Of a stretch of 64,000 bases of DNA, positions 60,843-64,000 are shown piece by piece; positions within the stretch are counted from its first letter, which is position 1; each line of letters begins with the position of its first letter. Source of the stretch: Lachnospiraceae bacterium MC2017 (GTDB lineage Bacteria > Bacillota > Clostridia > Lachnospirales > Lachnospiraceae). The stretch lies in NCBI GenBank assembly GCA_000701625.1, contig KL370803.1:62001-126000 (forward strand). The letters run 5' to 3'. The position numbers were made by a program, and so were the translations under genes. The notes beneath the pieces were generated by a model. It made no database searches. It had not been told where the DNA came from and was given only the letters and a program-made list of their open reading frames with translations.

Positions 60843-61685
60843 ATGTTAGGTGCGCTTATCGGTGACATTGCTGGTTCAAGATTTGAGATGTATAACCTTA
60901 AGTCAAAAGAGTTTAGATTCCTGGATAGAAAATGCTGTCCAACAGATGACAGCATTATGTCATTAGCAATCGCAAAAGCAATACTTGGCTGCGATGGAAA
61001 CTATGAAAATCTTTCAGAAAAAGCAATTTCATGCATGCAGGAGCTTGGACGACTTTATCCGAGGGCAGGATATGGCGGAAGATTTAAAAAATGGCTTTTT
61101 CTTGAGAATCCGGAGCCATACAATAGTTTCGGGAATGGATCCGGAATGAGAGTTGGTCCATGCGGATATGCAGCAAAGTCTCTCGATGAAGCAAAGGAAC
61201 TCTCAGCGATGGTAACAAGAGTAACACATAACCATCCTGAAGGCATGAGAGGGGCAGAAGCGGTAGCAACGTCTGTTTATCTCGCAAGAAACGGAAAAAC
61301 GAAGGAAGAGATAAAAGATCATATACAGGAAAATTACTACTGGCTCGGCTTTACTATAGATGGGATCCGTGACCTCTATAAGTTTGATGTTTCATGTCAG
61401 GGGTCTGTTCCTATCGCGCTTGAGGCATTTTTAGAATCAACGGATTTTGAAGATGCAATTCGAACTGCAATTTCTGTCGGAGGTGATAGTGACACGATAG
61501 CAGCAATGACCGGTGCTATCGCGGAAGCATATTACGGAATCCCTGTAGACATAATTGAGGAAGTGCAAAAATTCCTGGATGTTCGTCATATGGAAATCCT
61601 GTGGGAGTTTGAAAAGAAGTATCCGTCAAAGGCAATAGCCCATGATGGAACAGAAGTAACTATATTTGAAGTGATCAATAAATAA
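60843..61685 (+). CDS. ADP-ribosylglycohydrolase (DraG-like)
   Basis: 280 residues from the ATG at 60843 with CAGGAGGAAT; a TTG at 60804 is less likely. MLGALIGDIAGSRFE holds the first acidic motif, PTDDSIMSLA the second and GGDSDTIAAMTGAIAEAYYG the last; these bind two Mg ions and ADP-ribose. Removes ADP-ribose from proteins, nucleic acids or small molecules. It lies 122 bases after prfH, behind a terminator and without a clear promoter; functional linkage to RtcB-PrfH is inferred only. Confidence 0.93.
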   Translation: MLGALIGDIAGSRFEMYNLKSKEFRFLDRKCCPTDDSIMSLAIAKAILGCDGNYENLSEKAISCMQELGRLYPRAGYGGRFKKWLFLENPEPYNSFGNGSGMRVGPCGYAAKSLDEAKELSAMVTRVTHNHPEGMRGAEAVATSVYLARNGKTKEEIKDHIQENYYWLGFTIDGIRDLYKFDVSCQGSVPIALEAFLESTDFEDAIRTAISVGGDSDTIAAMTGAIAEAYYGIPVDIIEEVQKFLDVRHMEILWEFEKKYPSKAIAHDGTEVTIFEVINK

Positions 61686-61721
61686 GTGGCAGCTCAGGAA
61701 AACAGAACACATAGATTTCAG

Positions 61722-61754
61722 CGGGAATGACAGATTATGTCATTCCCGTTTTTG
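61722..61754 (+). terminator. Terminator (GGGAATGACA family, copy 2)
   Basis: CGGGAATGACA (61722-61732), loop GATTA, TGTCATTCCCG (61738-61748), then TTTTT. Preceded by ACATAGATTT, shared with copy 3. Confidence 0.92.
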
Positions 61755-61766
61755 GTTTACTAAATA

Positions 61767-61813
61767 TTGACAAACGAATATATGTTTGCTATTATAATAT
61801 CGAACTATTGTTT
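61767..61813 (+). promoter_or_regulatory. Promoter and operator-like site of first Rpn gene
   Basis: TTGACA (61767-61772), 17 bases, TATTAT (61790-61795), then GAACTATTGTTTG (61802-61813 and on), aligned in place with the perfect palindrome of the next promoter. The 175 bases from here to the start codon at 61989 hold no gene, and no other signal was recognised there. Confidence 0.7.
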
Positions 61814-61988
61814 GTGAAATGATGAAATTATAAGCATAAATGGTTCGATTTGATCGTTGAACAAATTGGATTTAGTGTATAATTATTTTGAATATGTCGA
61901 ATGAAATTATAACAATTTATGGCTTACGGGAATATAATCCCAAGTAGTTTTATCATCCAGCAGGCAGGGAAGGATTTTAGAAGTATTT

Positions 61989-63152
61989 ATGAGCAAAAAA
62001 ATGCCAAGACCGGATGAGGCACTAAAGGAGTTTCTGGGAGATGATAAGGTTTATGCAGCTATATTCAATGGATATTTTTTTAACGGAAAGAATGTCATTG
62101 ATTCAGAAAATCTAGAAAGAGCAGATACAGCTTATGCGAAGTCAGTAACAGCAAATACGAAGATTGAAAAGATCAATAAATATCGTGATAACGTCAGAAG
62201 AACATCACTAGGGTATTTTGTAATATTGGCGATAGAGGATCAAGATAAGATTCATTATGCAATGCCGATACGAAAGATGTTATATGATGTACTTGGATAT
62301 AGTACAGAAGTAACGGCATTAGGGAATATTCAGGATAATAGGAACTGGACTGTGGATGAGAAGCTGTCAAAAGTTGCAAAGGGAACCAAAGTAACACCGA
62401 TAGTGACAGTTGTTTTATATACAGGTGAGGCAAAATGGGATGGACCTAGAACGCTTCATGATATGATGGATATTAGTGAAGAATTAAGACCGTTTGTTCC
62501 AGATTATCCACTCTACGTCATAGATATCGGTCATGATGAAAATCTAACATTTCCAAATGACGCACTTGAGGAATTAAGAGTAACTCTGTCAGCAATATAT
62601 GCAGACACAGCAGATCAAAACGAAACAGAGATAGACGGAAGTATCATGGCGCTTGCGGGCATATTGGCAGGAGATTATAAGCTATATAAAGCAGCGAATT
62701 ATGATGGGAGGCAGCGTATGTGTAAGGTTTTAGAAGCAAGAGACGAACGTATAAGACGTGAATATGAAGAAGAAAAGCAACGTATGTGCAAGGTTTTACA
62801 GGAAAGAGACGAACGTATAAGACGTGAATATGAAGAAAAGCAGAAGGTCTTAGAGGAAAGAGGCGAAAAGATAAGGCTTGAATATGAAGAAAAGCAGAAG
62901 GTCTTAGAGGAAAGAGGCGAAAAGATAAGAAGAAAAAAAGAAGAAAAAAAGAAGGTCTTAGAGGAAAGAGGCGAAAAGATAATAAGAAAAACAGAAGAAG
63001 AAACTGCTAAGAAAAAGGAATTGGAAGCTGTTAAAAATATGATCTCGTTCGAAGTACCGGAGGAAAAGATACTGAGTAAGTATTCCAAGTCGATTTATGA
63101 CGAAGCACTCAAGCTCGTAGAACAGGAAAATAGCGAACCTAAAGAAATGTAA
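61989..63152 (+). CDS. Rpn/PD-(D/E)XK nuclease-transposase family protein with coiled tail
   Basis: 387 residues. N-terminal half has the Rpn-type restriction-endonuclease fold marks: a short DTAYAKSVTAN helix, then YFVILAIEDQDKIHYAMPIRKMLYD with the E-x-Q signature and the conserved Met-Pro-Ile-Arg following. GTKVTPIVTVVLYTGEAKWDGP is the normal next block. Residues about 235-345 are charged heptad-like repeats (VLEERGEKIRREYEEKQK), a coiled coil. Related proteins promote recombination, but the role here is unknown. Own strong promoter, terminator copy 2 before and copy 3 after. Confidence 0.85.
   Translation: MSKKMPRPDEALKEFLGDDKVYAAIFNGYFFNGKNVIDSENLERADTAYAKSVTANTKIEKINKYRDNVRRTSLGYFVILAIEDQDKIHYAMPIRKMLYDVLGYSTEVTALGNIQDNRNWTVDEKLSKVAKGTKVTPIVTVVLYTGEAKWDGPRTLHDMMDISEELRPFVPDYPLYVIDIGHDENLTFPNDALEELRVTLSAIYADTADQNETEIDGSIMALAGILAGDYKLYKAANYDGRQRMCKVLEARDERIRREYEEEKQRMCKVLQERDERIRREYEEKQKVLEERGEKIRLEYEEKQKVLEERGEKIRRKKEEKKKVLEERGEKIIRKTEEETAKKKELEAVKNMISFEVPEEKILSKYSKSIYDEALKLVEQENSEPKEM
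62716..63000 (+). repeat. Tandem repeats in the Rpn tail
   Basis: Five related units of about 57-66 bases, the last three about 57, encoding K-V-L-E-E-R-G/D-E-K-I-R cores. The third and fourth copies are almost identical at DNA level, so unit number may vary among strains. Confidence 0.9.
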
Positions 63153-63175
63153 TAAATAGAATACATAGATTTTCG

Positions 63176-63210
63176 CGGGAATGACAGATGATGTCATTCC
63201 CGTTTTCTGT
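63176..63210 (+). terminator. Terminator (GGGAATGACA family, copy 3)
   Basis: CGGGAATGACA (63176-63186), loop GATGA, TGTCATTCCCG (63192-63202), then TTTT. Stem identical to copies 1 and 2. Confidence 0.9.
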
Positions 63211-63222
63211 ATGCTTTCGTTA

Positions 63223-63270
63223 TTGACAAAAGAAAGCATGTTCGATAAAATGATTAGTGAACAATTGTTC
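63223..63270 (+). promoter_or_regulatory. Promoter and palindromic operator of second Rpn gene
   Basis: TTGACA (63223-63228), 17 bases, TAAAAT (63246-63251), and the perfect palindrome GAACAATTGTTC (63259-63270) at about +1 to +12. The same relative layout is found before the first Rpn gene. Confidence 0.75.
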
Positions 63271-63359
63271 TTTGTAAGCGCTTACGAACCTTGAAAACTT
63301 AGGAGCATTTATAAAAAATATATGTTAGTATTAAAATACAACAGAACGGAGTGTGAGTT

Positions 63360-64000
63360 ATGAGCAACAGCAATACACCTTATGATGACGCATTCCGAAC
63401 GCTGTTAACAGATTGCAGCAGACTGATAATACCGGTAGTTAACGTATTATTTGACGGAAACTATGGATTAGATGATGAAGTGAATCTGTTTCAAAATGAG
63501 TCATTTATTACAGCGGGAAGTGATGAAAAGCGGATAACTGATTCGAATTTCAGCGTGGGACCAAATCTTAACCAACGCTATCATATAGAATGTCAGTGCA
63601 AACCAGATGGATCAGTTATAGTACGAGTATTCGAATATGCGACTCAGATTGCCATCTCCACAGCAGAATCCGATACAGATAATACAAGCTTTAATCTTCC
63701 GAAATCAGGAGTACTGTATCTTCATTCGACTAAGAATACAAAGGAGCATACTATTACAGTTGTCGCACCAAACGGAAAGAAATTATCATACGCGGTTCCG
63801 GTAATAAGGATGTATGATTATTCACTGGAAAAACTGATCGATAAGAGGCTGTGGTTTCTGATACCGTTTTATTTCTTCAACTTCAATTTGGAAGAGATGG
63901 ATTCTTCAGAAGAAAAGATACAGGAAATGCAGAAGACCTATCGCGACCTGTGGGATAAAATGGATGGTTTTGTTGATAACGGATTAATCACAGAATTTGA
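63360..64000 (+). CDS. Second Rpn/PD-(D/E)XK family protein, 5' part
   Basis: ATG at 63360, open to the window end (213 codons), preceded by ACGGAGTG. MSNSNTPYDDAFRTLLTDC matches the start typical of this family in Lachnospiraceae; ITDSNFSVG gives the acidic Asp and YHIECQCKPDGS the E-x-Q-x-K motif, the PD-(D/E)XK active site. IPFYFFNFNLEEM then begins the helical part. This is the longer family form, different from the gene upstream. The C-terminal part lies beyond the window. Confidence 0.85.
   Translation, partial: MSNSNTPYDDAFRTLLTDCSRLIIPVVNVLFDGNYGLDDEVNLFQNESFITAGSDEKRITDSNFSVGPNLNQRYHIECQCKPDGSVIVRVFEYATQIAISTAESDTDNTSFNLPKSGVLYLHSTKNTKEHTITVVAPNGKKLSYAVPVIRMYDYSLEKLIDKRLWFLIPFYFFNFNLEEMDSSEEKIQEMQKTYRDLWDKMDGFVDNGLITEF

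Noticed and set aside
62699-63088. Ser/Phe-rich open frame opposite the Rpn repeats
   Set aside because: Its repeats simply mirror the coding repeats on the other strand; no start signal.

Overview
The window reads as a chromosomal piece of an AT-rich, low-GC Gram-positive anaerobe, most likely a Lachnospiraceae member close to Butyrivibrio/Pseudobutyrivibrio. This is an inference from gene content: type II fatty-acid synthesis with FabK, class III fructose-1,6-bisphosphatase, a T-box on trp, many secreted lipoproteins, FIST and GGDEF signalling proteins, and Rpn/PD-(D/E)XK family genes. No rRNA, tRNA, CRISPR array or complete insertion sequence was seen.

Layout. (1) 1-10.5 kb, + strand: end of a cell-surface polysaccharide cluster (partial sugar epimerase, four GT4-type glycosyltransferases, one GT-A type transferase, a large GT-C-like membrane protein, a Wzx-type flippase and a methyltransferase-like gene), then a large secreted Ig-like protein (10.6-13.3 kb). 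(2) 13.4-17.5 kb: a FIST-domain hybrid histidine kinase and its response regulator. (3) 17.5-22.8 kb: a cobalamin riboswitch controlling a lipoprotein cobaltochelatase (CbiK-like) and a BtuFCD-like importer. (4) 23-25.9 kb: a PfkB kinase and a TPR-GGDEF protein. (5) 25.9-34.2 kb, - strand: acpP-accD-accA-fabH-fabK-fabD-fabG-fabF-fabZ plus a MarR regulator, with TTTAGT/ACTAAA half-sites at the acpP and marR promoters. (6) 34.5-38.2 kb: T-box(Trp)-trpE-trpG-trpD, then fbp with a structured leader. (7) 40.3-42.8 kb: a scarred segment with a gutted gene remnant, a group II intron 3' remnant, an intact secreted beta-helix protein, and a GNAT fragment joined to a copy of the gpx tail. (8) 42.8-48.6 kb: acetyltransferase, a two-component system next to a large lipoprotein hydrolase, and glutathione peroxidase. 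(9) 48.6-58.6 kb: a PPDK-like protein, a small lipoprotein, an oxidoreductase, a second beta-helix lipoprotein, a membrane GGDEF protein, and an SGNH hydrolase overlapping a membrane polyferredoxin. (10) 58.7-61.7 kb: leader peptide and attenuator-like hairpins, rtcB, prfH and an ADP-ribosylglycohydrolase, a likely RNA/ribosome damage-repair locus. (11) 61.7-64 kb: two Rpn-type genes in near-identical terminator/promoter/operator settings.

The best candidates for follow-up are the leader-controlled RtcB-PrfH locus with the adjacent DraG-like gene, the extracytoplasmic chelatase whose N-terminal domain resembles that of the adjacent binding protein, the dispersed 36-bp repeat that has entered the trp T-box leader, and the rearranged 40.3-42.8 kb segment.
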